Below the pieces are notes generated by a model. The model worked only from the letters and a program-made list of their open reading frames with translations. It did no database searches and was not told where the DNA came from. From Lachnospiraceae bacterium UBA7196 (GTDB lineage: Bacteria > Bacillota > Clostridia > Lachnospirales > Lachnospiraceae), in NCBI GenBank assembly GCA_002490835.1, contig DKUU01000042.1:1-64000 (forward strand): DNA of 64,000 nt, written 5' to 3'. Position numbers and translations under genes: made by a program. How positions within the stretch are numbered: position 1 is the first letter of the stretch; every line of letters begins with the position of its first letter. Shown here in pieces: positions 42,571 to 51,511 of the stretch.

Positions 42571-42756
42571 AACAGGCAATTGCAAAACGCATTTCAACGC
42601 TACGATAATTGTGCGAATAGTATAACCATAAGTAGACCCGATGACTGAAGTAAATTCCTTCGGAATTAACTTCTGGAACGGAGCGAAAGCGCGTCTGCGT
42701 TGGTTATGCTATTTGCACAATTTCAACAACTGAAATCCAGTTTGCAATTGCCTGTT
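42571..42756. repeat. Outer inverted repeat enclosing element copy A
   Basis: AACAGGCAATTGCAAA and a partly matching ATTTCA block (42571-42598) are repeated in inverted orientation at 42727-42756. The two arms of about 28-30 bases enclose the 114-bp repeated element, so the whole 186-bp region can fold into a nested cruciform or hairpin. It fills most of the 270-base gap between the ABC-importer ATPase gene and the blaI-like gene. Confidence 0.8.
42608..42721. repeat. Dispersed inverted-repeat element, copy A
   Basis: 114 bases with 21-bp terminal inverted repeats (two mismatches; right end GGTTATGCTATTTGCACA). Inside the left end is TAAGTAGACCC and inside the right end ACGGAGCGAAAGCGCGTCTGCG, both shared with copy B at 52454-52580. 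The centre, a separate hairpin (GAAGT/ACTTC and AATTCC/GGAATT), differs from copy B. No reading frame. It resembles a small MITE-like or structured intergenic element. Confidence 0.85.
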
Positions 42757-42766
42757 ACAAAGATGC

Positions 42767-43510
42767 TTACAGCACCTTACTCAAAAAGTCGATGGTGCGC
42801 GGCTCCTTCGCATGGTTGAAGATTTCGTCAGGCGTGCCCTCCTCCACGATGTAGCCGCCTTCCATAAAAATCACGCGGTCAGCCACCTCTCTGGCAAAGC
42901 CGATCTCGTGGGTGACCACCACCATGGTCATTCCGTCCTTCGCCAGCTCTTTCATCACGGCCAGCACCTCGCCCACCATCTCGGGATCAAGCGCGCTCGT
43001 GGGCTCGTCAAAGAGCATGATATCCGGATTCATCTCCAAAGCTCTGGCGATCGCCACGCGCTGCTTCTGACCGCCGGAAAGCTGACTGGGAAAGGCCTCC
43101 GCCTTATCCGCAAGTCCCACCCGCGTAAGAAGCTGCAGCGCCTTCTCCTTCGCTTCTTCCTTAGAAAGCGTCTTTAGGTGCACAGGCGCAAGCGTCATAT
43201 TATTCAACACGCTCAGATGGTTAAAGAGATTGAAATGCTGGAAGACCATGCCGATGTTCTCCCGCACCTTGTTGATGTTCGTATGTTTGTCGGTCACATC
43301 GCAGCCATCCACCAAAATCTGCCCCGAAGTCACCTTCTCCAACTGGTTCAGGCATCGCAGCAAGGTGGATTTCCCGCTGCCGGAAGGCCCGATCAGCACG
43401 ACCACCTCGCCCTCCGTCACTTCAAGACTGATATCTTTCAGCACTTCGAGTGAACCGAAATTCTTTTTCAAATTTTTAACGCTGATCTTTACCGCTCCAT
43501 TACCTGCCAC
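42767..43510 (-). CDS. Polar amino-acid ABC transporter ATP-binding protein
   Basis: 247 residues, GlnQ/HisP-type. Walker A GPSGSGKST, the QMGMVFQHFNLF-like Q loop (GMVFQHFNLFNHLSVL), signature LSGGQKQR, Walker B DIMLFDEPTSALDPE and the switch His in VVTHEI are all present. Powers uptake by the adjacent permease and binding protein. It starts with GTG, supported by GGAGGG seven bases upstream, and overlaps the permease stop by 11 bases. Confidence 0.95.
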   Translation of the reverse strand: MAGNGAVKISVKNLKKNFGSLEVLKDISLEVTEGEVVVLIGPSGSGKSTLLRCLNQLEKVTSGQILVDGCDVTDKHTNINKVRENIGMVFQHFNLFNHLSVLNNMTLAPVHLKTLSKEEAKEKALQLLTRVGLADKAEAFPSQLSGGQKQRVAIARALEMNPDIMLFDEPTSALDPEMVGEVLAVMKELAKDGMTMVVVTHEIGFAREVADRVIFMEGGYIVEEGTPDEIFNHAKEPRTIDFLSKVL

Positions 43511-44168
43511 GGTTCACCCTCCTCTCGATCCTCTTGGAAACCTTACTCAGTATGGTAATGACGACCAGATACATGATGCCGACGATTGCCCATGCCTGCA
43601 AGGGTCTGAACGTATTGCCCATGACTGTCTTACCCACGTTCGTAAGTTCCGGAAATCCGATCACGGAGAGAATCGACGTATCCTTCAGGGTAATGATGAA
43701 CTGGTTGATGATCGACGGAATCATCGTGCGGATTGCCTGCGGCACCACGATGAGCGCCATACCGGCACCATAGGAAAGGCCCAGACTTCTGCCCGCCTCC
43801 ATCTGTCCTCTGTCCACACTCTGAATGCCCGCCCTGACGATCTCCGCCATATAAGCGCCGCAGTTCATGGACAGCGCGATCGTACCCGCCTGCAGGGCCG
43901 TCAACCTGAAATCGCTAAAGCCCAGTCCCTGAATGGCCGCAGGAATACCGAAAAAGATAAAGTAAGCGAGTACGATGAGGGGTACGCCCCTCACCGCATC
44001 CACATAGACCGTTCCGATAAAGTTAAGCGCCCTGTTATGCCCCACATTCATCAGCCCGAATATCATACCAATCACGGAAGCAAACACCAGAGACAGCAGG
44101 CACAGCAAAAGCGTCTGCCCCATTGCTTTCAAAAGCATCTCCCAGTATGTCTGAATGATCATTACCAT
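43500..44168 (-). CDS. Polar amino-acid ABC transporter permease
   Basis: 222 residues, HisM/GlnP-type inner-membrane protein with about five helices. The EAA loop is QMEAGRSLGLSYGAGMALIVVPQAIRTMIP, which contacts the ATPase. As the only permease gene in the cluster it probably works as a homodimer. GGGAGGA precedes the ATG. Lies 62 bases downstream of the binding-protein gene, with an exact ATAAC-N4-GTTAT site in that gap. Confidence 0.94.
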   Translation of the reverse strand: MVMIIQTYWEMLLKAMGQTLLLCLLSLVFASVIGMIFGLMNVGHNRALNFIGTVYVDAVRGVPLIVLAYFIFFGIPAAIQGLGFSDFRLTALQAGTIALSMNCGAYMAEIVRAGIQSVDRGQMEAGRSLGLSYGAGMALIVVPQAIRTMIPSIINQFIITLKDTSILSVIGFPELTNVGKTVMGNTFRPLQAWAIVGIMYLVVITILSKVSKRIERRVNRGR

Positions 44169-44198
44169 AGAGAAGTCCTCCCACTGTCTCTAATATAA

Positions 44199-44212
44199 AT
44201 AACACGAGTTAT
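44199..44212. repeat. ATAAC-N4-GTTAT palindrome, exact, intergenic
   Basis: ATAACACGAGTTAT between the binding-protein and permease genes of the ABC importer, within a single transcription unit. Confidence 0.65.
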
Positions 44213-44230
44213 ATTTTAGTGATACTATTC

Positions 44231-45001
44231 CTATTCTCCCAGATACTTCGCAAGGATCTCGTCGTACTTACCGTTTGCCTTGATGTTCGCAAGGCCGGCG
44301 TTGAACTTGTCAAGAAGCTCCTGTCTGTCCTTATTCATAATTGCGAAGCCGTAAGGCGCGCCGTCGCTCTCCATCCCCTCCGGGATCACCAGCGCAAGGC
44401 CGCCGGTCTTGATGGAATCCGCCATGATCGGCGTATCTTCCACGCAGGCCGCGGAATTGCCGAGGATCACATCCTGATACATTGTCGGTGAATCATCAAA
44501 TACGGTGGTGGTAAAGCCGTACTGGTCCTTTAAGCTCTCCGCAAAATCCATGCCTGCAGTGCCGTTCTTGACCGCCACCTTCTTGCCTGCAAGATCCTCG
44601 AACGAAGTCACGTCGCTGCCCTCGGGAAGCACGAAAGTCTGAGTCGCATTATAGTAGCCGTCAGAGAATATCCAACCGGAATCGATACGCTCCTGCTTGA
44701 TGGTAGCGCCCGCGATCAGGCCGTCCGCCTGTCCTGCCTGCACCGCCGCCACAGCCGCGTCCCAGCCGAGGCTCTGCAGTTCGTACTCAAAACCCTGATC
44801 ATCCGCGATCGCCGCCAGAATATCCACGTCGATGCCCACGAACTCGCCGTTCTCATTGGTGAACTCAAAGGGGCGGAAAACCGTGTCCGTCGCGATCACA
44901 TACTTTTTGCCGCTGCCGCCCTGATTGCCGCAGGCCGTCATGCTTAACACCATAGCGGTAAGCAGCGCGATTGCCGTTACTTTTTTCATCAATTTTTTCA
45001 T
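44231..45001 (-). CDS. Polar amino-acid ABC transporter substrate-binding lipoprotein
   Basis: 256 residues. Lipoprotein signal peptide with lipobox MTAC at about residues 20-23, then a type 2 periplasmic-binding fold (YVIATDTVFRPFEFTNENGEFVGIDVDILAAIA is the family-3 signature). Captures an amino acid outside the membrane; the substrate cannot be told. The start at MKKLMKK is set by AGGAGGA. First gene of the importer operon, expressed from the promoter at 45052-45080. Confidence 0.94.
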   Translation of the reverse strand: MKKLMKKVTAIALLTAMVLSMTACGNQGGSGKKYVIATDTVFRPFEFTNENGEFVGIDVDILAAIADDQGFEYELQSLGWDAAVAAVQAGQADGLIAGATIKQERIDSGWIFSDGYYNATQTFVLPEGSDVTSFEDLAGKKVAVKNGTAGMDFAESLKDQYGFTTTVFDDSPTMYQDVILGNSAACVEDTPIMADSIKTGGLALVIPEGMESDGAPYGFAIMNKDRQELLDKFNAGLANIKANGKYDEILAKYLGE

Positions 45002-45051
45002 AATCAATTTCCTCCTCCTTGCCAATCTATTTGTCTTTTTTAATCTTCCTT

Positions 45052-45080
45052 AGTATAAAAAGATTTTATTTGATTGTCAA
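45052..45080 (-). promoter_or_regulatory. Strong promoter of the ABC importer operon
   Basis: On the minus strand perfect TTGACA (45075-45080), 17-base spacer, TATACT (45052-45057). Confidence 0.85.
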
Positions 45081-45094
45081 GGATATTTTGTATC

Positions 45095-45106
45095 ATTGTA
45101 TACAAT
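45095..45106. promoter_or_regulatory. Palindromic candidate operator upstream of the ABC importer
   Basis: ATTGTATACAAT, a perfect 12-bp palindrome 14 bases upstream of the -35 box. The position suits an activator or a regulator of the importer; no adjacent regulator gene identifies it. Confidence 0.5.
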
Positions 45107-45160
45107 ATCGTGTGCTATTTTATTATAGACCTGCCAGACATCCTTTCCCCGTCAGGCCGC

Positions 45161-45751
45161 TCAGATATCCTTCGCAGCCATAAGAATCAACTCTTCGGCG
45201 CGGTCTAAGCCCAGTTTCTCCGTATTCAGCGTCAGATCAAAGTTACGGGCGTCTCCGTAAGCGCACTTGGTATAATACTCGCAGTAACGCTTCCTCGCCT
45301 TGTCCACCGCGCGCACATCGTTTGCCACCTGTTCGGGCGGAACCTGATCCATCAGCCTGGTCATCCGTTTCACGCGCCACTCAAAGCCCGCGTGGATGAA
45401 AACGTTTAAGCAATGGTCAAACTCCCTCAGGATGTAGTCACTGTTCCTGCCCACGATCACGCAGCTCTCCTTATTTGCCAGCTCCCTGATCGCGTCCCGC
45501 TGTGCCTGCCAGAGTTCCTCATCCAAAGGCCTATTATAAAAATCAAAGAGACTCTGGGCAAAGCCAAAGTTTTTCGGCACCCGCTCGTCCCACTTGCGCA
45601 CCTGCTCCGGATCCAGATTTTTTCCGGAGACGGCGGTCTTTAGGATGATGTCCTTGTCATAATACTCGATCCCCAGTGCCTTCGCTACCTGCCTGCCGAT
45701 CTCGCCGCCTCCCGCGCCGAACTCCCTGCCGATTGTGATAATCTTTCTCAT
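45161..45751 (-). CDS. Cytidylate-kinase-like family protein
   Basis: 196 residues of the P-loop kinase family often annotated as cytidylate kinase-like (AAK6-type). The N-terminal ITIGREFGAGGGEIGRQVAKALGIEYYDKDII contains a glycine-rich phosphate loop and conserved YDK; CVIVGRNSDYIL and RVKRMTRL blocks follow. True Cmk activity is uncertain. Located 15 bases downstream of polC on the same strand. Confidence 0.85.
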   Translation of the reverse strand: MRKIITIGREFGAGGGEIGRQVAKALGIEYYDKDIILKTAVSGKNLDPEQVRKWDERVPKNFGFAQSLFDFYNRPLDEELWQAQRDAIRELANKESCVIVGRNSDYILREFDHCLNVFIHAGFEWRVKRMTRLMDQVPPEQVANDVRAVDKARKRYCEYYTKCAYGDARNFDLTLNTEKLGLDRAEELILMAAKDI

Positions 45752-45766
45752 GTCCTGTCCTCCTTT

Positions 45767-48700
45767 TTATGCAAGATCGAATATACTGATCTGATTCGAC
45801 TCCGGAATATTCCCCAAAAGCCCCAGCCGGTCCAGCAGATCGGTGATCGACTTTGAGGCCTTCGTCCGATCCCTGAAATCATCCCTGCTCAGAAACGGCC
45901 CGTCCTTCGCCGCCTCCACGATAGCGTCCGCCGCGCGGTCCCCCAGCCCGTCAATGCTGATCAGGGAAGGCATCAGCTTCCCGTCCACGATCTGAAACAG
46001 CTTAGCCTGCGCCGTAAATATATCGATAGGCGTAAAATCGAAACCTCTCGCATACATCTCCTGCACGATCCGCATATCCTTGAAGGAATCCTGCTCTTTC
46101 TTGGACAGCTCGTCGTCCCGCCTTTTATAATCCGCCATGATTGCTTCCAAATGAGTCTGACCCTGACACATAAGCTCATAAGAGAAGGCCGAAGCGCGGA
46201 TGCTGAAATAGGCTGCATAGTAAGCTAACGGATAATTGATCTTACAGTAGGCAATACGCCACGCCATCATTACATAGGCCGCCGCATGGGCCTTGGGGAA
46301 CATGTACTTGATCTTCTTGCAGGAGCCGATATACCAGTCCGGCACTCCCTGCTCCTTCATCGCCTCGATCCATTCGTCCTTTAAGCCCTTGCCCTTGCGC
46401 ACGCTCTCCATGATGGTGAAGGATAAGGACGGTTCCACCCCCTGCTGCATCAGGTAGATCATAATGTCATCACGGCAGCAGATTGCCGTGGAAATGGTCG
46501 CTTTTCCTTCCTCGATCAGTGTCTGCGCGTTGCCCAGCCACACGTCCGTGCCGTGGGAAAGGCCGGAGATACGCACAAGGTCCGTAAAACACTTAGGCTT
46601 TGCGTCTATCACCATCTGGATAACAAACTCCGTACCAAACTCCGGAATGCCCAGACACCCCAGCTTGCAGCCGCTGATCTGCTCCGGCGTGATACCCAGC
46701 GCTTCCGTCGATTGGAACAGCGACATCACGCCCTTGTCGTCCAACGGGATCGTCACCGGGTCAAGTCCCGTCAGATCCTGCAGCATACGGATCATGGTGG
46801 GATCATCATGCCCCAGAATGTCCAGTTTCAGCAGGTTATGGTCGATGGAATGGTAGTCAAAATGGGTCGTGATGATGTCCGTATCCATATCGTTGGCCGG
46901 ATGCTGCACCGGCGTGAAAGAGTTAATGTCCTCCCCCACCGGCAGCACCACGATGCCGCCGGGATGCTGGCCCGTACTCCTGCGGATGCCCGTGCAGCCC
47001 GCCACGATGCGGTTGATCTCGCAGACGCGCTTGTGTTTTCCCCTCTCCTCATAGTAATTCTTCACATATCCGTAGGCCGTCTTATCCGCCAGCGTGCCGA
47101 TCGTGCCCGCGCGGTAGGTCTGGCCGTTCCCAAAGATCACCTCCGTGTACTTGTGGGCCTTGCTCTGGTACTCTCCCGAAAAGTTCAGGTCGATATCAGG
47201 CTCCTTGTCCCCCTTAAAACCGAGGAAGGTCTCAAACGGGATATCGAAGCCCTCCTTATTCAGGGGTGTGCCGCAGACAGGACAGTCCTTGTCCGGCATG
47301 TCGCAGCCCGCGCCGCCACCGTAAGCCTTCACCTCGTCGGAATCAAAATCATAGTAATGGCATTTCGGGCAAAGGTAGTGAGGACTCAAGGAATTTACCT
47401 CCGTGATCCCCGCCATATTTGCCACAAAGGAACTTCCCACGGAGCCTCTGGAACCTACCAGATAACCGTCCTCAATGGATTTCCATACTAATTTCTGTGC
47501 AATAATGTACATCACTGCAAAACCGTTGGAGATGATGGAATTCAGCTCCTTCTGAAGGCGGTCCTCCACGATCTGCGGCAGCGTCTCCCCGTACAGCTCA
47601 TGGGCTCTGGTATAACAGATGTCCGTAAGCTGCTTGTCGCTGTCCTCGATGACAGGCGGACACTTATCCGGACGCACCGGCGACATCACTTCGATCATAT
47701 CCGCGATCAGGTTGGTGTTGGTGATGACCACCTCCTCGGCCTTGTCGCTGCCAAGGTACGAAAACTCCTCAAGCATTTCCTCCGTGGTACGAAAATACAG
47801 GGGCGCCTGATTATCCGCATCGGGAAAACCCTGCCCCGCCATGATGATGCGGCGGTAGATCTCGTCCTCGGGATTTAAGAAATGGACGTCGCAGGTGGCT
47901 GCCACCGGCTTCCCGAACTGCTCGCCCAAGCGGACGATCCGCCTGTTGATCTCCTTGATATCCTCCATGGATTGCACGGTCGGCACCCGCTCCGCCTCAA
48001 TCATGTACTGATTGTTGCCCAGCGGCTGAATCTCCAGATAATCATAAAAGTTGACCAGTCTGGCGATCTCCGCATCGGACTTCTGCTCCAGAAGCGCCCG
48101 GTAAAGCTCTCCCGCCTCGCAGGCACTCCCAAGGATCAGACCTTCCCTATACTGCGCAAGCAGGCTCTTAGGGATCCTCGGCCTTCCCGGCCGCCCCGCA
48201 AAGTAGACCAGATGGGACTCCGACACCAAGCGGTAAAGATTCATGCGGCCCACGTTATTTTTCGCGAGAATGATCGCGTGGTAGGTGGGAAGCTTGCCGA
48301 TGATCTGCGGACTCGCCTTCCCCTTCTCATTGATCTGAGCAAGGGTCGTGATCCCCTGCTTTGCCATCATGGGGATCAATTTTACAAAGATCTCCGCCGT
48401 GGCCTCCGCATCGTCCACCGCCCGGTGATGATTCTCCAGCGATACGTTCAAGGTCTTCGCCACCGCATCCAGCGTATGCTTCTTCTGATTCGTCAAAAGG
48501 ATTCTGGCAATGCCAAGAGTGTCCACATAAGTAAAGTCATGGGCGATCCCCAGTCTGTCACAGTTTTCGATGATGAAACTCATATCGAACTGCGCGTTGT
48601 GGGCCACAAGGATACAGCCCTTGCAGAAAGCCAGAAACTGCGGCAGCACCGCGTCGATCTGCTCCGCTCCCATTACCATATCATCCGTTATTCCTGTCAG

Positions 48701-50425
48701 CTTTTCGATTTCAAAAGGAATCGGCGTCAACGGATCGACAAAGGTAGAAAACCGCTCCACGATCTTCTTACCGCTGACCTTCACCGCACCGATCTCAATG
48801 ATCCTGTTTCGCGTGGGGGAAAAACCGGTCGTCTCGATGTCGAACACCACAAAGTCCGCCCCAAAGTCCTGCCCCTTCTCATTGGTCGCGATCTCGTGCA
48901 GATCGTCCACCAGATAAGCCTCCACACCGTAGATCACCTTGAAAAAGGCCTGCTTATCCGGTTCCGGTTCTCCTGCTTCCTTTAAGCGTGCCTTCTCCGC
49001 CTTCCAGAGATCCTCCCACACATGGTTGGCATCGGGAAAGGCCTGTACCACGCCGTGATCGGTGATGGCGATGGCCGGATGCCCCCACTTATAGGCGCGC
49101 TTCACGATATCCTTAGCCTCGGATACCCCGTCCATATCGCTCATCTTCGTGTGACAGTGGAGCTCCACCCGCTTCCTGACGCTCCGGTCTTCTCTGGAAG
49201 TGGTAAAATCCGTGATCTTCTTGATCCCTGCAATAGATCCGATGGTCAGCTCATGATCGAACTTGTCCACCATCGTCATACCCTTGATCTTGACAAAGGC
49301 CCCCTCTTTTATAACGCCCGTTATTTCACTAACCTGCTCATTGTGGATAAAAAACTTCACCGTCATGGTATCCGTATAGTCTGTGACATCAAAGATCAGG
49401 ATGGTCCTCTCGTTCTTGATCTCCCGTTTATCTACACGAATCACCCTGCCGCGGATGACCACCTCGCCCATCTCGCCGATAATGTCCTCGATCGGCATAG
49501 CCTCCTCCTCAAAATCTCTGCCGTAGATTACATCAGGATTATCGGAACGCTTCAGGGAGCGTTTGAAGTCAGATTTTTTACCGCCGTCCGACCATTTTCC
49601 TTTCTTTGCCGGAGTCGGGAAGGACTGCACGGAGACGGCAGCTTTGTCCGCCGGATCACCCGCCGCCAAACCTTCACTGCCTGCAAAGTCCGCCTGCTCC
49701 TGTCCTGTCGCTGCAAACTCCGCCCGTTTCGGATCGACGCCGGCAAAATCCGCATAAGCAGACTGCCCCGTCCGGCCCTCTGCATCAATATCGTCTGTTA
49801 TGTTATTTCGCAGAACGGCCAGATCAGCCCCTTTCTCCCGCACAGCATATCCCGCCCGTGCGGAAATCTCCGCCACCTGCATAGCGAGCCGGTGCTCGTC
49901 CTCCTCTCTGCGTTTCCCCACAGGCCGCTCTTTGTATGCGATCTCGACCCGCACCGGGATTCCACAACGCTCGTTATATATCTTTTCCAGTATCCTTGCA
50001 AGCTCCTGTGACTTATCATGTCCAAGCACCGTATCTTCCACAGTCAGCCGCAACGTCTCTCCCGAAAAGGCAAGGTCCGCCCGCCGAAAGAGATTGTACT
50101 CCACCGGGGACGCTTCTTTCAGCTCCAGCCGGATGCTCTCCCCATAAGCGTCCATCAGCTTTTCCGGATCGTATTGGGAAGAGAGTGTAAAATGCTCGTA
50201 AAACTTGACCGTAACAGGCATATTGGGGAAGAACTGCCTGCCGATCTCCCGCTCAACCCGATAAACGTCCTCCTTGGCAATCAGATGTTCGGATGCAATA
50301 TAAACGCGCAGAAAATCCTTCCGTTTCGTGCTGGTCACCTTTTCCACCGTGATCTCTTCAAACAGATCTTTTAATCCTGTATCCAATTTTAAGGTTGGAA
50401 AGACTTCAAAAAACGCTTTACTCAT
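45767..50425 (-). CDS. polC: DNA polymerase III alpha subunit, PolC type
   Basis: 1552 residues, slightly longer than typical PolC. N-terminal domain, a poorly conserved Asp/Ala/Gly linker at about 205-290, OB-fold (about 320-410), PHP domain starting HCHTKMSDMDG near 420, an inserted DEDD 3'-5' exonuclease (FDIETTGFSPTRNRIIEIGAV near 527), then palm with the catalytic PDIDLNFSG near 1076, fingers and C-terminal helix-hairpin-helix and tail. Replicates the chromosome with built-in proofreading. The start codon overlaps the ispG stop by eight bases. Four ATAAC-N4-GTTAT-like sites lie in its N-terminal third. Confidence 0.97.
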   Translation of the reverse strand: MSKAFFEVFPTLKLDTGLKDLFEEITVEKVTSTKRKDFLRVYIASEHLIAKEDVYRVEREIGRQFFPNMPVTVKFYEHFTLSSQYDPEKLMDAYGESIRLELKEASPVEYNLFRRADLAFSGETLRLTVEDTVLGHDKSQELARILEKIYNERCGIPVRVEIAYKERPVGKRREEDEHRLAMQVAEISARAGYAVREKGADLAVLRNNITDDIDAEGRTGQSAYADFAGVDPKRAEFAATGQEQADFAGSEGLAAGDPADKAAVSVQSFPTPAKKGKWSDGGKKSDFKRSLKRSDNPDVIYGRDFEEEAMPIEDIIGEMGEVVIRGRVIRVDKREIKNERTILIFDVTDYTDTMTVKFFIHNEQVSEITGVIKEGAFVKIKGMTMVDKFDHELTIGSIAGIKKITDFTTSREDRSVRKRVELHCHTKMSDMDGVSEAKDIVKRAYKWGHPAIAITDHGVVQAFPDANHVWEDLWKAEKARLKEAGEPEPDKQAFFKVIYGVEAYLVDDLHEIATNEKGQDFGADFVVFDIETTGFSPTRNRIIEIGAVKVSGKKIVERFSTFVDPLTPIPFEIEKLTGITDDMVMGAEQIDAVLPQFLAFCKGCILVAHNAQFDMSFIIENCDRLGIAHDFTYVDTLGIARILLTNQKKHTLDAVAKTLNVSLENHHRAVDDAEATAEIFVKLIPMMAKQGITTLAQINEKGKASPQIIGKLPTYHAIILAKNNVGRMNLYRLVSESHLVYFAGRPGRPRIPKSLLAQYREGLILGSACEAGELYRALLEQKSDAEIARLVNFYDYLEIQPLGNNQYMIEAERVPTVQSMEDIKEINRRIVRLGEQFGKPVAATCDVHFLNPEDEIYRRIIMAGQGFPDADNQAPLYFRTTEEMLEEFSYLGSDKAEEVVITNTNLIADMIEVMSPVRPDKCPPVIEDSDKQLTDICYTRAHELYGETLPQIVEDRLQKELNSIISNGFAVMYIIAQKLVWKSIEDGYLVGSRGSVGSSFVANMAGITEVNSLSPHYLCPKCHYYDFDSDEVKAYGGGAGCDMPDKDCPVCGTPLNKEGFDIPFETFLGFKGDKEPDIDLNFSGEYQSKAHKYTEVIFGNGQTYRAGTIGTLADKTAYGYVKNYYEERGKHKRVCEINRIVAGCTGIRRSTGQHPGGIVVLPVGEDINSFTPVQHPANDMDTDIITTHFDYHSIDHNLLKLDILGHDDPTMIRMLQDLTGLDPVTIPLDDKGVMSLFQSTEALGITPEQISGCKLGCLGIPEFGTEFVIQMVIDAKPKCFTDLVRISGLSHGTDVWLGNAQTLIEEGKATISTAICCRDDIMIYLMQQGVEPSLSFTIMESVRKGKGLKDEWIEAMKEQGVPDWYIGSCKKIKYMFPKAHAAAYVMMAWRIAYCKINYPLAYYAAYFSIRASAFSYELMCQGQTHLEAIMADYKRRDDELSKKEQDSFKDMRIVQEMYARGFDFTPIDIFTAQAKLFQIVDGKLMPSLISIDGLGDRAADAIVEAAKDGPFLSRDDFRDRTKASKSITDLLDRLGLLGNIPESNQISIFDLA
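49311..49324. repeat. ATAAC-N4-GTTAT palindrome, exact, in polC
   Basis: ATAACGCCCGTTAT within the OB-domain codons of polC. Single-mismatch copies occur at 48678, 49788 and 49964 in the same gene. Confidence 0.65.
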
Positions 50426-51479
50426 CCCAGTGCAAAAGCTCCTCCCGCAGCGTGTCTAAGAGCGCATCCTCCGGCACCTTCCTCACGATCTCGCCCTTCT
50501 TGATCAAAAGGCCCTCGCCTATGCCGCCGGCAATGCCGATATCCGCCTCTTTAGCCTCTCCCGGCCCGTTCACCGCGCAGCCCATGACCGCCACCTTGAT
50601 ATCCAGTGGAATATCCTGCACCATCTCCTCCACCCGCGCAGCCAGCCCGATCAGGTCTATCTTTGTCCTGCCGCAGGTCGGGCAGGAAACCACCTCGATA
50701 CCGCCTTTTCTAAGACCCAGCGTCCTTAAGATCAGCTTGGCGGATTTAATCTCCTCCACGGGATCCCCCGTCAATGACACCCTGATCGTATCGCCGATAC
50801 CTTGATGTAAAATAATGCCAAGGCCCACAGCCGATTTGATATTGCCGCTTATCACCGTTCCCGCTTCCGTGATTCCCACATGCAGGGGATAGTTCGTCTC
50901 TTTCGCCAGAAGTTCGTGCGCCTTCACGCACATCATCACGTCGGAAGACTTGATGCTGATGACGAGATTATCATAGCCGCAGTCCTCGATGATCCTCACC
51001 TTGTCAAGTGCGCTCTCCACGATCCCCTCCGCAGTAACGCCATGATACTTTTCCACCAGTTCCCGTTCCAGAGAGCCGCTGTTGACACCCACGCGGATGG
51101 GAATCCCCCGCTCTTTCGCGCGTTCTACCACCGCCGCTACCTTCTCCCTGCCGCCGATGTTTCCCGGATTGATGCGGATCTTGTCGGCGCCATTCTCCAT
51201 GGCGGCGATCGCCATCTTATAATCAAAGTGAATGTCCGCCACCAGCGGGATGTGGATCCGCTTCTTGATCTCTTTCAGCGCAAGCGCCGCCTCTTTATCA
51301 GGCACCGTACAGCGTATAATGTCGCATCCCGCCTGCTCCAGCCGCAGGATCTGTGCCACCGTCGCCTCCACATCCTGCGTCGGCGTATTCGTCATCGATT
51401 GTATCAAAATCGGATTTCCCCCGCCGATCTTCCTGTCACCGATGTTAATGATCTTCGTCTGCTCTCTGTGTGTACTCAC
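50418..51479 (-). CDS. ispG: 4-hydroxy-3-methylbut-2-enyl diphosphate synthase
   Basis: 353 residues. Iron-sulfur enzyme of the MEP isoprenoid pathway, converting MEcPP to HMBPP. The TIM-barrel start PILIQSMTNTPTQDVEATV and the C-terminal cluster ligands in CPTCGRT and MGCAVNGPGE (three Cys) are present. A GTG start is supported by GGAGG seven bases upstream. With dxr, 3 kb upstream, it adds a second MEP-pathway step to this region. Confidence 0.95.
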   Translation of the reverse strand: MSTHREQTKIINIGDRKIGGGNPILIQSMTNTPTQDVEATVAQILRLEQAGCDIIRCTVPDKEAALALKEIKKRIHIPLVADIHFDYKMAIAAMENGADKIRINPGNIGGREKVAAVVERAKERGIPIRVGVNSGSLERELVEKYHGVTAEGIVESALDKVRIIEDCGYDNLVISIKSSDVMMCVKAHELLAKETNYPLHVGITEAGTVISGNIKSAVGLGIILHQGIGDTIRVSLTGDPVEEIKSAKLILRTLGLRKGGIEVVSCPTCGRTKIDLIGLAARVEEMVQDIPLDIKVAVMGCAVNGPGEAKEADIGIAGGIGEGLLIKKGEIVRKVPEDALLDTLREELLHWDE

Positions 51480-51511
51480 TGTTACCTCCCCAGCTTCTTC
51501 TTTTCCTCTTA

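Noticed and set aside
42608..42721. Copy A as a tRNA or riboswitch
   Set aside because: No cloverleaf and no known aptamer pattern; the terminal inverted repeats and second copy fit a dispersed element better.
46553..48985. Long plus-strand open frames opposite polC
   Set aside because: Shadow frames of a GC-rich gene; composition is His/Arg-rich and there is no start signal.
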